From Vibrio tasmaniensis (GTDB taxonomy: Bacteria; Pseudomonadota; Gammaproteobacteria; Enterobacterales; Vibrionaceae): 64,000 nt of DNA. Under the pieces are notes generated by a model. It saw nothing but the letters and a program-made list of their open reading frames with translations. It ran no database searches and was not told the origin of the DNA. The translations under genes were made by a program, and so were the position numbers. Shown here piece after piece: positions 55,935-64,000 of the stretch. Where the stretch lies: positions 248,001-312,000 of the forward strand of contig NZ_AP025511.1 in the NCBI RefSeq assembly GCF_024347635.1, given 5' to 3'. Each line of letters starts with the position of its first letter. Positions within the stretch are counted from its first letter, which is position 1.

Positions 55935-56135
55935 CTAATGCTCAGACAAAATCGGTACTCGTTTCTTTCTGCCTTGTTCGTCAATCATCATAATCTTAGA
56001 ACGATTTAGCTCTATTTCCACGACTTCCAAATTAGTGCGCTCTTGTACATACGCGTCACGAAGCTTGTTTTGTTCTGCCGAAGATTCAACGACATCGTCA
56101 CCCAAATCTTCTGTTTCCAATTGTTGTTGATTCAT
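55935..56135 (-). CDS. small hypothetical protein
   Basis: Not recognised. Short, highly charged protein of 66 aa, starting MNQQQLETEDLGDD and ending with a basic patch DEQGRKKRVPIL. The frame extends 33 codons upstream without support; the chosen start gives a hydrophilic protein with even codon use. It shares a 195-bp promoter region with the divergent tmaR. Confidence 0.6.
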   Translation of the reverse strand: MNQQQLETEDLGDDVVESSAEQNKLRDAYVQERTNLEVVEIELNRSKIMMIDEQGRKKRVPILSEH

Positions 56136-56330
56136 TTCACATGTCGTATCAATGCAGTATCTAGATGGGATACTAACTTGAACGGTAAGATAAAAACAAT
56201 CACACATTAGAGAGAGTGACGAATAATTAAACAACCTTACTTTTGCTTTGATCTAAATACTGTTACATCATCAATTGATGTGCTTTAATCAGAACCAGAC
56301 AACGTATTTGACGATTAGGAAAAGGAATCT

Positions 56331-56645
56331 ATGAGCAGCGTATTTGAAATTGTTAACCAAGCACGACGTAAGAACAAACTTAAGCGTGAACTTTTAGACA
56401 ACGAAAAGAAAGTTCGTGACAACCGCAAGCGTGTCGACCTTCTTGATAACCTACTTGATTACATCAAGCCAGAGATGACTCACGATGAGATCCTAGGCAT
56501 TATCAAAAACATGAAAGCTGACTACGAAGACCGCGTTGATGATCACATCATCAAGAGCGCAGAGATCTCTAAAGCTCGTCGCGACATCAGCCGCCGCATT
56601 CGTGAACTAACAGAAGAAGATAAGCAAACTCAAGGTAAGAAGTAA
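56331..56645 (+). CDS. tmaR: PTS enzyme I polar-localisation factor TmaR (YeeX, DUF496)
   Basis: Coiled-coil protein, 104 aa, matching E. coli YeeX along the chain ([44 protein letters not shown]). YeeX was renamed TmaR after it was shown to recruit PTS enzyme I to the cell pole and control its activity. It is single-gene, with a strong terminator 35 bp after the stop. Confidence 0.93.
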   Translation: MSSVFEIVNQARRKNKLKRELLDNEKKVRDNRKRVDLLDNLLDYIKPEMTHDEILGIIKNMKADYEDRVDDHIIKSAEISKARRDISRRIRELTEEDKQTQGKK

Positions 56646-56680
56646 TCTAACCTAGCGAGTTTACTTGAAACAATGTTAGC

Positions 56681-56708
56681 AACCCACTCTTTGTAGTGGG
56701 TTTTTTTG
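56681..56708 (+). terminator. rho-independent terminator after tmaR
   Basis: AACCCACT and AGTGGGTT form the stem with a short loop, followed directly by eight T. Confidence 0.9.
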
Positions 56709-56764
56709 TACCTAAATTCCAGCGTCTATACTTAATCGAACGTAATATCCTAAGTAAACATAAG

Positions 56765-56818
56765 TAACTGAGTAAACGTTAATAACTGAGTAAATGTTAA
56801 TAACTAGGTGAATCTAAA
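56765..56818. repeat. 18-bp tandem repeat, three units
   Basis: TAACTGAGTAAACGTTAA, TAACTGAGTAAATGTTAA and a diverged third TAACTAGGTGAATCTAAA lie immediately upstream of the M15-type peptidase gene, within its leader. Confidence 0.8.
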
Positions 56819-56833
56819 CGATGGAGAGACTTT

Positions 56834-57460
56834 ATGTACGGAAGTATTCTGATTACCTTGGCGCTATCAACAACGCAAGCTTACCCTGAAAAATTTGAAC
56901 GACTGTATACCGAAGAAACCGAAATCACTTATGAAGACCTAGTGGTCGATGTTCATGGGTACAAAGTCCCGACTCGTTCCGCGTTTAGAGGTTGGATGCT
57001 TCTTAATCACGCAGAAGACAAAGTGACAGAGATTGGCCAACGACTCAAAGATGCTGGTGTTACACAAAGCATGCCTTTGCACTTAGTGTTGCTACAAGGG
57101 ACAGATTGGGCAATGAGTAACACAACTTTGTTTACTCTTCCCAATAAGAAGCACGTACCCAACATGATCAATACCTTGAAATACATACAACAATACATCG
57201 AGCCTGAAATTGGTGTTGTTATCCCTGTTTCAGGCGAACGTTCTAAGATTTACAACCAGCAGGCTGGAGGGGCTCTGCAAAGCAAACATTTGGAATTCTG
57301 TGCCTTAGACCTCGTCCCTGCCAACGGTATTTCTCGAAGCGATCTGCACATTAAACTTAAAAAGATTCATGCTGAATTCGGGCAAAAAAACAACGTTGGA
57401 TTGGGGCTATATGCTGGAGTTCGATTCCATATCGATACTTGTGGATTTAGACAGTGGTAA
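56834..57460 (+). CDS. M15-type zinc peptidase-like protein
   Basis: 208-aa protein whose C-terminal third matches the peptidase M15_3 / D,D-carboxypeptidase-like zinc site: SKHLEFCALDLV (S-x-H-x6-D) around residues 151-162 and FHIDTCGFRQW at the end (second His plus Trp). The middle is unassigned. The N terminus is hydrophobic but lacks a clear basic signal region, so export is doubtful. Cell-wall substrate is inferred from the family. Start supported by GGAGAG seven bases upstream. Confidence 0.75.
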   Translation: MYGSILITLALSTTQAYPEKFERLYTEETEITYEDLVVDVHGYKVPTRSAFRGWMLLNHAEDKVTEIGQRLKDAGVTQSMPLHLVLLQGTDWAMSNTTLFTLPNKKHVPNMINTLKYIQQYIEPEIGVVIPVSGERSKIYNQQAGGALQSKHLEFCALDLVPANGISRSDLHIKLKKIHAEFGQKNNVGLGLYAGVRFHIDTCGFRQW

Positions 57461-57580
57461 TAACTCACCAGAGTCATAAAGACTTAATTATCACAGAAGT
57501 CATTATGACTCATATAATTAGCGTAACACTTTAACCAATTGATTTAACGATTAAAATAAAACTGGAACGCTAATTGCTAT

Positions 57581-57595
57581 TGATAACGAGTATCA
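57581..57595. promoter_or_regulatory. Fur-like box
   Basis: TGATAACGAGTATCA matches the 7-1-7 Fur core at 12 of 14 positions and is followed by an AT-rich TAATTATTAAT tract. It lies 30 bp upstream of the small membrane-protein gene, like the site at 42328. Confidence 0.55.
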
Positions 57596-57624
57596 TAATT
57601 ATTAATGGCAATTAGGAATTCAAT

Positions 57625-57861
57625 ATGAAGACGATGACTCAACGCTTTCAAACTCTACTTTCTGTTTCAAACTTCAGTCTAGCGACCACCACCTTGCTTA
57701 TGCTACTCAGTATTATTGTTGCTTATCCGATGGCCGATCACTTCTCACTACCCATTCAAATTTTCGCACACATCAGCACAATATTAGTGGCGGCATTGCT
57801 CAAGATTAGTTATGTCGGTCGCTGCCTTGCACAATACAACCTTGGGTTAGAAGTTCGCTAA
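57625..57861 (+). CDS. small two-helix membrane protein
   Basis: Not recognised by name. A 78-aa protein with two hydrophobic stretches (LATTTLLMLLSIIVAYPMA and IQIFAHISTILVAALLKISYVG) and a polar C-terminal tail YNLGLEVR. The start is at 57625 with AGGAATTC upstream. A Fur-like palindrome just before it suggests iron-repressed expression. It could assist an iron-related membrane complex, but nothing in the sequence shows this. Confidence 0.65.
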   Translation: MKTMTQRFQTLLSVSNFSLATTTLLMLLSIIVAYPMADHFSLPIQIFAHISTILVAALLKISYVGRCLAQYNLGLEVR

Positions 57862-57876
57862 ATCGCACTGCGCTAG

Positions 57877-57908
57877 CCTTGATACCTTGATACCTTGATA
57901 CCTTGATA
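57877..57908. repeat. 8-bp tandem repeat, four units
   Basis: CCTTGATA four times, between the small membrane-protein gene and the convergent hybrid kinase gene; only 10 bp from the latter's stop. Confidence 0.9.
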
Positions 57909-57917
57909 CTGCAACCA

Positions 57918-60563
57918 TTAGACAATATCAAGGCTACTGAAAAGATCATACAGTTGGTGGGATTTATAAGGTTTCGGCAAGTAGGCGTTCATGCCGGCTT
58001 CAAAGCAATTTTTGATGTCCTCTTCCAATACACTGGCAGTCAAAGCAATAATGGGTAATGGCACGGCTTGTTGATCAGCCTCCCACTGTCGAATCGCACG
58101 AGTCGCCGTTATTCCATCCATAACAGGCATCATGCAGTCCATTAAAATGGCATCAAACTGAGCGCCTTGAGTGATGACATCTACCGCTTCTTGGCCATTG
58201 CTGGCAATCAAATACTCATAACCCGCTTGCTCAAGGAAGAAACTCGCAATCTTCTGATTCATCAGGTTGTCTTCAACAATCAGAATACGTCGATTCAGAG
58301 AACGAACCTCTTTCTCTTTGACTTCCACTGTCGGTGCTTGCTCTTCACCCACATCAAGCGATTGTAAACTGGTTAAGAAACGTCGACCCAAGAATGGCAA
58401 TGTATGAGTTGAATGAACCGTTTCTGTGATTAAGTTGGTTTTAAATAGGTGATGCTGACACACAATGACGCGTGTCAGTGGATATAACGCCTTTAACGCT
58501 GCAAGGTCTTTCCTCATAGAGTGATGTAGCGTATGACAATAAAAAACCAAGTCACTTTCTCTCAAGCTTTCATCAAGAGCTGACATGGATGAAGCAACGT
58601 TGGGTCGAATATTCAAGCGCTCACACTCTTTCACCAGCTGATCAAGGTAATTGAAAGAGTTGGAAATAATAGTGGCACGACTTAGGTTATCGAACGTTTG
58701 AACCTGAGCCTCAACCGTGTCGACATACAAACAAAAAGAGAACGTCGCCCCCTCCCCTTTCACCGAACGCGCGGTAATATAACCGCCCATCAAATCCACA
58801 AGTTGCCGACAAATCGCAAGCCCCAACCCTGTACCACCAAATTGGCGAGTAATACTGCCATCTTCTTGGGTGAAAGGTTCAAAAATAGATTCTAGCTTCT
58901 CTGGCTCAATTCCTATCCCTGTATCAGACACACTGCATTCAAGCTTGCCTCGACCTAACGACATAGCTGTATAAGCAATATCCGTTGTAATCGTGCCTTT
59001 TGAGGTAAATTTAATAGCATTAGACAGCAAATTGGTTAGCACTTGTCGAACACGATACTCATCGAAAAACAGCTGTGTTGGGGTTTGAGCATCAATGTTG
59101 ATATCGAGTTCAATGTCTTTACTGATCGCTTTCGACAAAATTACGCTCACAGAGTCGTAAACCGCTTCCCGCAAATCGGCATTATGCGGCGACAACATTA
59201 AGTTACCCGACTCTATCTTAGAAAGATCGAGAATGTCATTGAGTAACACCAACAACGAATGTGAAGACGACTCGATATCTTCAAGTACCTCTTGTTGATT
59301 AGCGCTCAGTTGGTTCTGAGATAAAATTTCCGCCATACCGATAATTCCGTTAAGCGGCGTACGTATTTCATGGGACATGTTCGCTAAAAATGCACTCTTG
59401 GCTTTATTCGCAGAAATCGCATCTTCTTTTGCTTCTATCAACTCTTGGTTGTGTTGTTGATTGCGCTCCATGACTCTATTTAGTGTATCGACAAATTCAG
59501 CGAGCTCATCATTACCGTTGGTTTGTATGGCTTTATGCTTACCATCAGCGCATTCCGAAACCCCTTTTAAGATAAGTGATAGATTTCTATTTAAACGCAG
59601 AGAAGTGGTTGAGCTTAACCATAATAAGACACCTGCGACAGCAAGTATCAACAACGTCATTACCAAGGTTTGCTTTTTTTGTCGGTCAATACTCTTTGTT
59701 AAATCCAATTGAAGTTGCTTGGTATAAGCACCAACCGCCTTTGAGATCGCCAGTTTCTTTCGCTCTAAACTTTCCACATGTTCATATATTTCAGGTGCCG
59801 AGAAGTCACCTTTGAGAAGCCGAGCAGTAAAACGGTCTTGAAATTCATCTTGGGAGAACATGTTTAACAGTTTGCTAATTTCCAGCGAGTGGCTGTCTGA
59901 TCGTAAAAACGTACCTAACAGCTGTTGTTGCCTGTCTAAAGCACCAACATAGCTCAATAAATATTGATCGATCAGCTCTGGAGAACGATACAAGCGGTAA
60001 CTCAGCCACGCTTCTCGCTGAGTCCAGAACACGTAGTGACTAAGATTGATAAACATCGCATCTGTTTGGCTGATCTTTTCGTCCACTATATTGGCACGAT
60101 ATTCAGACAGCTCCATTAACACGCCTTTTAACAGGTCAAAAGCACGTTCCGTTTGCTGTGCGTTGCTGACAGTAATCTGTGATGCGTCGCTGTCAATACT
60201 AGTGTTTACCCGCGCGATCTTCTCTAACACACTCTTTAACTCAATCAACTGCGGCTCGACAGTCCAACTGTTGTCGAACTGTTGAAGTTGTATTTCGTAA
60301 TGAGCAAGCCTATCCACTTCCGCTTGCAGCTCTAAAAATAACGGACCTTTCTCTGGGGAGTCTTTAGACAGCACTAACCATTGATAAGCACCACTTGAAA
60401 CAGCATTAAAAGATTGAAGTGCTTCCACCTTAATTCGCGTTGCTTCAAGGTGATTCATCTTCTTATCGTTCTTGAGCACTTCATTGACTGTAAACCCAAA
60501 CATGATGAATACAGAAACTGTTGAAAGAAAAATAAGACGCCATCTAATTGACATATTTATCAT
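57918..60563 (-). CDS. hybrid sensor histidine kinase
   Basis: Signal-transducing membrane kinase, 881 aa. TM1 is at about residues 8-24, a long helical periplasmic sensor (NIT-like or four-helix type) at 30-298, TM2 at 299-317, then a HAMP-like linker. The phospho-acceptor is H398 ([12 protein letters not shown]), followed by an ATPase domain ([17 protein letters not shown]). A pseudo-receiver without a clear phospho-Asp lies between about 625 and 745, and a true receiver with Asp about 809 ([11 protein letters not shown]) is last. No Hpt domain or partner response regulator is adjacent. The frame extends 20 codons upstream of the chosen start. Ligand unknown. Confidence 0.9.
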   Translation of the reverse strand: MINMSIRWRLIFLSTVSVFIMFGFTVNEVLKNDKKMNHLEATRIKVEALQSFNAVSSGAYQWLVLSKDSPEKGPLFLELQAEVDRLAHYEIQLQQFDNSWTVEPQLIELKSVLEKIARVNTSIDSDASQITVSNAQQTERAFDLLKGVLMELSEYRANIVDEKISQTDAMFINLSHYVFWTQREAWLSYRLYRSPELIDQYLLSYVGALDRQQQLLGTFLRSDSHSLEISKLLNMFSQDEFQDRFTARLLKGDFSAPEIYEHVESLERKKLAISKAVGAYTKQLQLDLTKSIDRQKKQTLVMTLLILAVAGVLLWLSSTTSLRLNRNLSLILKGVSECADGKHKAIQTNGNDELAEFVDTLNRVMERNQQHNQELIEAKEDAISANKAKSAFLANMSHEIRTPLNGIIGMAEILSQNQLSANQQEVLEDIESSSHSLLVLLNDILDLSKIESGNLMLSPHNADLREAVYDSVSVILSKAISKDIELDINIDAQTPTQLFFDEYRVRQVLTNLLSNAIKFTSKGTITTDIAYTAMSLGRGKLECSVSDTGIGIEPEKLESIFEPFTQEDGSITRQFGGTGLGLAICRQLVDLMGGYITARSVKGEGATFSFCLYVDTVEAQVQTFDNLSRATIISNSFNYLDQLVKECERLNIRPNVASSMSALDESLRESDLVFYCHTLHHSMRKDLAALKALYPLTRVIVCQHHLFKTNLITETVHSTHTLPFLGRRFLTSLQSLDVGEEQAPTVEVKEKEVRSLNRRILIVEDNLMNQKIASFFLEQAGYEYLIASNGQEAVDVITQGAQFDAILMDCMMPVMDGITATRAIRQWEADQQAVPLPIIALTASVLEEDIKNCFEAGMNAYLPKPYKSHQLYDLFSSLDIV

Positions 60564-60623
60564 TTTTATAACGACTCCTTTCCCGATAGTATTTTTACCT
60601 AGCCCAATATAAGAATAGGACAT

Positions 60624-61317
60624 TAACAGGAGTTATTGATCAAATTGAATATGAACAAATGACATTATGAGCTAATCATAGGGAATTCGCGTCAGTCGTT
60701 ATCCACACACAGGATTTAAAGAGGAAGGTCTGTTTTAAACAAGTGAAAGGATAAGGTTATGCCTCTAGATGACTGCAAGTCACTGCTCTAGAAACCAATA
60801 AACACCAAAGTTAAGTCAAATTTGTGAGATCTAATCGTTTGCGTCACGAACTTTCTGTACTCAAACTCAGCTTATTCAAAGGTCGAACAAGAAAACTCGC
60901 TGAATACCTTATCTGTCGTTTACTTTTTAAGTGTAACTAGTGCTAATGATCACATCTTCAATGATCGCAATTCCCTTTATTACATATCATATTTTGATTT
61001 GAGTATTTTTTTGCGAAAATTAAGTGCTACAGATTGTTAAAGTCAATAGCCTTTATGAGTGCTAAAACCTTAATTTATGACTAAGGTAATGCCGATTTGC
61101 AGACAATTTATCTGCATTTATTTTTCCTAGCAGAATAACCCGTCGTACCTTACAATCCTGCCACATAAAAATCACAAGTTACACACAAGGCATATCAAGC
61201 GCATTTAAGTGGCGTTAAAGACCACCAAAGCTTAGATAGCTCAACTCCCCCATGCTCTCATGGCTACCCTACATTCGCTATGATTGCAGAAATTAACGTG
61301 AAAGGTCCCGAGTAAAG
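60624..61317. other. long region upstream of the GAPDH gene, no gene seen
   Basis: About 700 bp. Apart from the promoter and leader of the GAPDH gene and a short hairpin (GCAGA-7 nt-TCTGC near 61098-61114 followed by AT-rich sequence) no structure was recognised. A small RNA cannot be excluded. Confidence 0.5.
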
Positions 61318-62754
61318 ATGAGTCCCGAAAAGCACCTCCTAGACTGGCAAACTAGTCAAACTATTGCTGAATCAATCGCTCCTACTTTAGGTCAGTTGTA
61401 CCGCCAAAAAGGCGTTGAAGTTATCCTCTTCGGTAAAACACTGGTTAACGCAACAACTATCGACATCATCAAAGCTCACCGCATCGCAAAACGTTACACA
61501 GGTTCTCCGCTTACCGCAGAACAGACTCAACCCATCATTCAACACCTTCTCTCTATGGACTTATCTCCATGTCGTATCGATGTTGGCCGCCTTGCTCATA
61601 CATTCTGGCAAGATCGCGAAGACACACACGGGTTGGATGATTTCCTACAAACTGCACTTTTAGAATCGCTTGAAGGCGATGCGATGACAGAACCTCGCGA
61701 TGTTGTCTTGTACGGTTTTGGTCGTATTGGCCGCTTGCTCACTCGTCTATTGATCGAGAAAAGTGGCCCAGGTTACCCACTACGTTTACGTGCAATTGTT
61801 GTTCGTGGCGGCAAAGACGGTGACTTAGAAAAACGTGCAAGCTTGCTACGTCGTGACTCTGTTCATGGTCAATTCAACGGCAGCATCGTTGTAGACCAAG
61901 AACGTAAAGCGATCATCGTTAACGGTAACTTCATCCAAGTTATCTACGCAAACAAGCCAGCAGAAGTGGATTACACCTCTTACGGTATCGAGAATGCACT
62001 TGTGGTTGATAACACAGGTGTGTGGCGTGACGCTGAAGGCCTAAGCCAACACGTTGCGTGTAATGGTGCGAAGAAGGTTCTACTGACTGCGCCAGGCAAA
62101 GGTGAAATCAAGAACGTTGTATTTGGTGTAAACCAAAATGACATTCAACCAGAAGATACGATCATCTCTGCTGCAAGCTGCACAACAAACGCGATTACGC
62201 CGGTATTAAAAGCGGTTCACGACAAGTTTGGTGTCCTATCAGGTCACATCGAAACGGTTCACTCATTTACCAATGACCAAAACCTTATCGACAACTTCCA
62301 CTCAGGTGATCGTCGTGGTCGAGCTGCATCATTGAACATGGTACTGACATCGACTGGCGCTGCTAAAGCGGTATCAAAAGCGATGCCAGAAATGGAAGGT
62401 AAGCTAACAGGTAATGCGATTCGCGTACCTACGCCAAACGTTTCAATGGCAGTAGCAAACCTAAACCTTGAGAAAGGCACAAACAAAGAAGAGTTGAACG
62501 AATACCTGCGTGAAATGGCGCTATCTTCAACTTTATCTGCACAGATTGATTACACCGACTCAACCGAGATTGTATCTACCGATTTGGTTGGTTCTCGCCA
62601 CCCAGGTGTGGTTGACGGTGTTGCAACTATCGCACAAGACAACCGTGCTGTTCTGTACATTTGGTACGACAACGAGTTTGGCTACAGCTGTCAGGTTGTT
62701 CACTGTATGGAACAGATGATGGGTGTACGCTACAAGACTTACCCTGAAGTTTAA
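61318..62754 (+). CDS. long-form glyceraldehyde-3-phosphate dehydrogenase
   Basis: NAD(P)-dependent GAPDH, 478 aa, with a distinctive N-terminal extension of about 128 residues before the Rossmann motif LYGFGRIGRL (133-138). The catalytic cysteine C288 is in ISAASCTTNAITPV, followed by VHSFTNDQNLIDNFH and GRAAS for phosphate and His-Cys pairing. The form matches the second GAPDH of Vibrio and Shewanella rather than the short glycolytic GapA; a role in gluconeogenesis or a special redox task is inferred. Two terminator-like elements follow. Confidence 0.92.
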   Translation: MSPEKHLLDWQTSQTIAESIAPTLGQLYRQKGVEVILFGKTLVNATTIDIIKAHRIAKRYTGSPLTAEQTQPIIQHLLSMDLSPCRIDVGRLAHTFWQDREDTHGLDDFLQTALLESLEGDAMTEPRDVVLYGFGRIGRLLTRLLIEKSGPGYPLRLRAIVVRGGKDGDLEKRASLLRRDSVHGQFNGSIVVDQERKAIIVNGNFIQVIYANKPAEVDYTSYGIENALVVDNTGVWRDAEGLSQHVACNGAKKVLLTAPGKGEIKNVVFGVNQNDIQPEDTIISAASCTTNAITPVLKAVHDKFGVLSGHIETVHSFTNDQNLIDNFHSGDRRGRAASLNMVLTSTGAAKAVSKAMPEMEGKLTGNAIRVPTPNVSMAVANLNLEKGTNKEELNEYLREMALSSTLSAQIDYTDSTEIVSTDLVGSRHPGVVDGVATIAQDNRAVLYIWYDNEFGYSCQVVHCMEQMMGVRYKTYPEV

Positions 62755-62877
62755 ACGATTTCAATCTTGTAACTAACTCAGCGCAAACGGCTCCACAACA
62801 TAATAATTATATCTGCGAAGTCTGTAATGGGCTTTGCAACCCTTCTTTTTTTACTCCCCCGTATAAACAGGAAGGTT

Positions 62878-62921
62878 GCCACTTAGATCTGCTCTCTCTA
62901 TCTGATCTAAGTGGCCTTTTT
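62878..62921 (+). terminator. rho-independent terminator after the GAPDH gene
   Basis: GCCACTTAGATC (62878-62889) and GATCTAAGTGGC (62904-62915) form a 12-bp stem with a 14-base loop and a five-T tail. A weaker GGG-7 nt-CCC plus T-run lies upstream at about 62829-62852. Confidence 0.88.
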
Positions 62922-62999
62922 ACATCTGTTACTTTAATTTTGGTCTCTATTACGCCAACTTTGTCTTCTTCGCTCTAACAAAGCTCGACTTCACATCTG

Positions 63000-64000
63000 T
63001 TACAGCTCAACCTCAACGTCTGACTGAATCGTACTCGAACACGCAAGGACATAACCTTGCTCAATCTGTTCTGGCGTCAAAGTCTCTTGGCTGCTTGATT
63101 CCACTGAACCTTTGGTTACTTTGCACTTGCAAGAACCACAAATCCCACTGCGACAGGCAATAATAATCGGAACACCAGCTTTCTCTAATGAATCAGCCAA
63201 TGGTGTACCCGCTTCCGCTTCTACTTCTGCGCCAAATGCAGGAACAAACACCTTAACGGCACCATTTGAATCTGCAGACGCTTCCGCTTGTGACTCTTCT
63301 GAAGCTGTGTTGCTATTGACCAATGAATCCGTGTTTGGGTTCGCTGGCGTGAAACTTTCTTGATAGAAATTTTCCATGTTGAATTCTAGTTCTTTCAGGT
63401 AGCTTTCTATGTTTTGCATAAAGCCAACTGGGCCGCACAGATAAACAGTTCGGTCTAAAATATCTGGGCTTAGTTTTACTAACCAATTCTTATCTAATCG
63501 ACCTTGAGGAGCTACTGTTCCTTCACTGTCTTTTAGCAGCAATTTAAGATTGAAGTTGTTGTGCGCCTCATCTAATTGATGCAGTTCTTGAAAGTAAATG
63601 GTCTCACGCTTATTGCGTGCCATGTGGACGAAGTCGATCTCAATATCACTGCCTTGAGCCAGCCAATATTTTGCCATCGCCATCACAGGTGTAATACCGC
63701 AACCTGCACTCACTAGCGTCACTTTTTTCGTTGCTGTTGGCATGCAATCAATACAGTTAAACGCGCCAGCAGGCTTCAATACTGAAACCTCATCACCTTC
63801 ATCAAGCTCATCAACAATAAAGTTCGAAACCAAGCCACCTTCCACACGTTTCACCGTGAGCTTCAGGCGATTATCTTCAGGACAAGAAGCCACAGAATAG
63901 GCACGATAATCGGTTTTCGTCGGCATATCTAAACCCAGAGTAATGAATTGCCCTGGCTTAAAATTGAAATGTAAGTCTTGTGGAATACTACCAAGCTCAA
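63000..64000 (-). CDS. FAD/NAD(P)H-ferredoxin-type oxidoreductase, Hcr-like (5' end cut by window)
   Basis: Flavoprotein of the ferredoxin-NADP reductase superfamily with a C-terminal plant-type [2Fe-2S] domain (ACRSGICGSCKCKV, then VLACSSTIQ). The FAD domain is entered in frame from the window edge (FKPGQFITLGLDMPTKTDYRAYSVAS, RAYS motif), followed by the NAD domain (VSAGCGITPVMAMAKYW; YLCGPVGFMQNIE). The frame stays open to base 64000, so the start lies outside. Domain order fits the hybrid-cluster-protein reductase Hcr. A Ser/Ala/Glu-rich linker of about 25 residues before the iron-sulfur domain is unusual. Confidence 0.88.
   Translation of the reverse strand, partial: ELGSIPQDLHFNFKPGQFITLGLDMPTKTDYRAYSVASCPEDNRLKLTVKRVEGGLVSNFIVDELDEGDEVSVLKPAGAFNCIDCMPTATKKVTLVSAGCGITPVMAMAKYWLAQGSDIEIDFVHMARNKRETIYFQELHQLDEAHNNFNLKLLLKDSEGTVAPQGRLDKNWLVKLSPDILDRTVYLCGPVGFMQNIESYLKELEFNMENFYQESFTPANPNTDSLVNSNTASEESQAEASADSNGAVKVFVPAFGAEVEAEAGTPLADSLEKAGVPIIIACRSGICGSCKCKVTKGSVESSSQETLTPEQIEQGYVLACSSTIQSDVEVEL

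Noticed and set aside
60820..60860. CRP-like site (TGTGA ... TCACG) upstream of the GAPDH gene
   Set aside because: The spacing between the half-sites is too large for a CRP dimer.

Overview
The window looks like a chromosomal segment of a marine Vibrio, most likely of the Splendidus clade. This is inferred from gene content: a luxPQ pair, KtrAB potassium uptake, a HigBA-2 module that reads like the V. cholerae one, an OmpU-type porin, and a 2-aminoethylphosphonate (AEP) cluster that includes PbfA, an enzyme first characterised from V. splendidus. No tRNA, rRNA, CRISPR array or prophage was seen. Base composition is even except for an AT-richer accessory patch at about 28-31.5 kb.

Layout. 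1-5.1 kb, minus strand: a gluconate uptake and catabolism operon, TRAP transporter dctPQM then gntK then gnd. Two GntR-type palindromes overlap its promoter. 5.2-16.6 kb: an EamA-type transporter, then AEP uptake and degradation. It comprises PhnR, the fused permease PhnU2, the ATPase PhnT2, a FAD amine oxidoreductase, the binding protein PhnS2 and, divergently, phnW-pbfA-phnX. A shared TGGTATRTACCA palindrome lies upstream of both minus-strand transporter blocks. 16.8-27.7 kb: OmpA-like porin, YhfA/OsmC, secreted MsrA-MsrB fusion, KtrBA, MscS channel, ManC-ManB for GDP-mannose, and AroG.

27.9-31.5 kb is accessory. Three copies of a degraded IS91-family 3' end precede, in turn, a GNAT/DUF1778 toxin-antitoxin pair, a higBA-2 pair and an unknown membrane protein. 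All copies share the same right boundary and differ at the left. The boundaries also resemble integron cassette core sites.

32-42 kb: DUF3820, DUF3313 lipoprotein and XRE regulator, then the aa3/caa3-type cytochrome oxidase cluster (coxB-coxA-ctaG-coxC-SURF1-Sco-like protein-ctaA-cyoE) with an opposing DUF2909 gene. 42-50.8 kb: phosphohexomutase behind a Fur-like box, LysE exporter, FAH-family hydrolase, porin, YegD Hsp70, DUF1289/CWC protein, HopJ-family protein and PilZ protein. 50.9-54.6 kb: luxP-luxQ, the AI-2 quorum-sensing receptor. 54.9-64 kb: GIY-YIG protein, YceH, TmaR/YeeX, M15-type peptidase, a small membrane protein behind a Fur-like box, a second hybrid histidine kinase, a long-form GAPDH and a partial Hcr-like iron-sulfur flavoprotein reductase.

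A theme across the window is a set of short tandem repeats, units of 7-19 bp, mostly just beyond gene ends but twice inside genes (manB and luxQ). No wholly new system can be claimed. The best leads are the IS91-end/toxin-antitoxin array, the PhnR and GntR operator logic, and the luxPQ sequence changes. All functional assignments come from reading the sequence and knowledge of the families; no database search was run.
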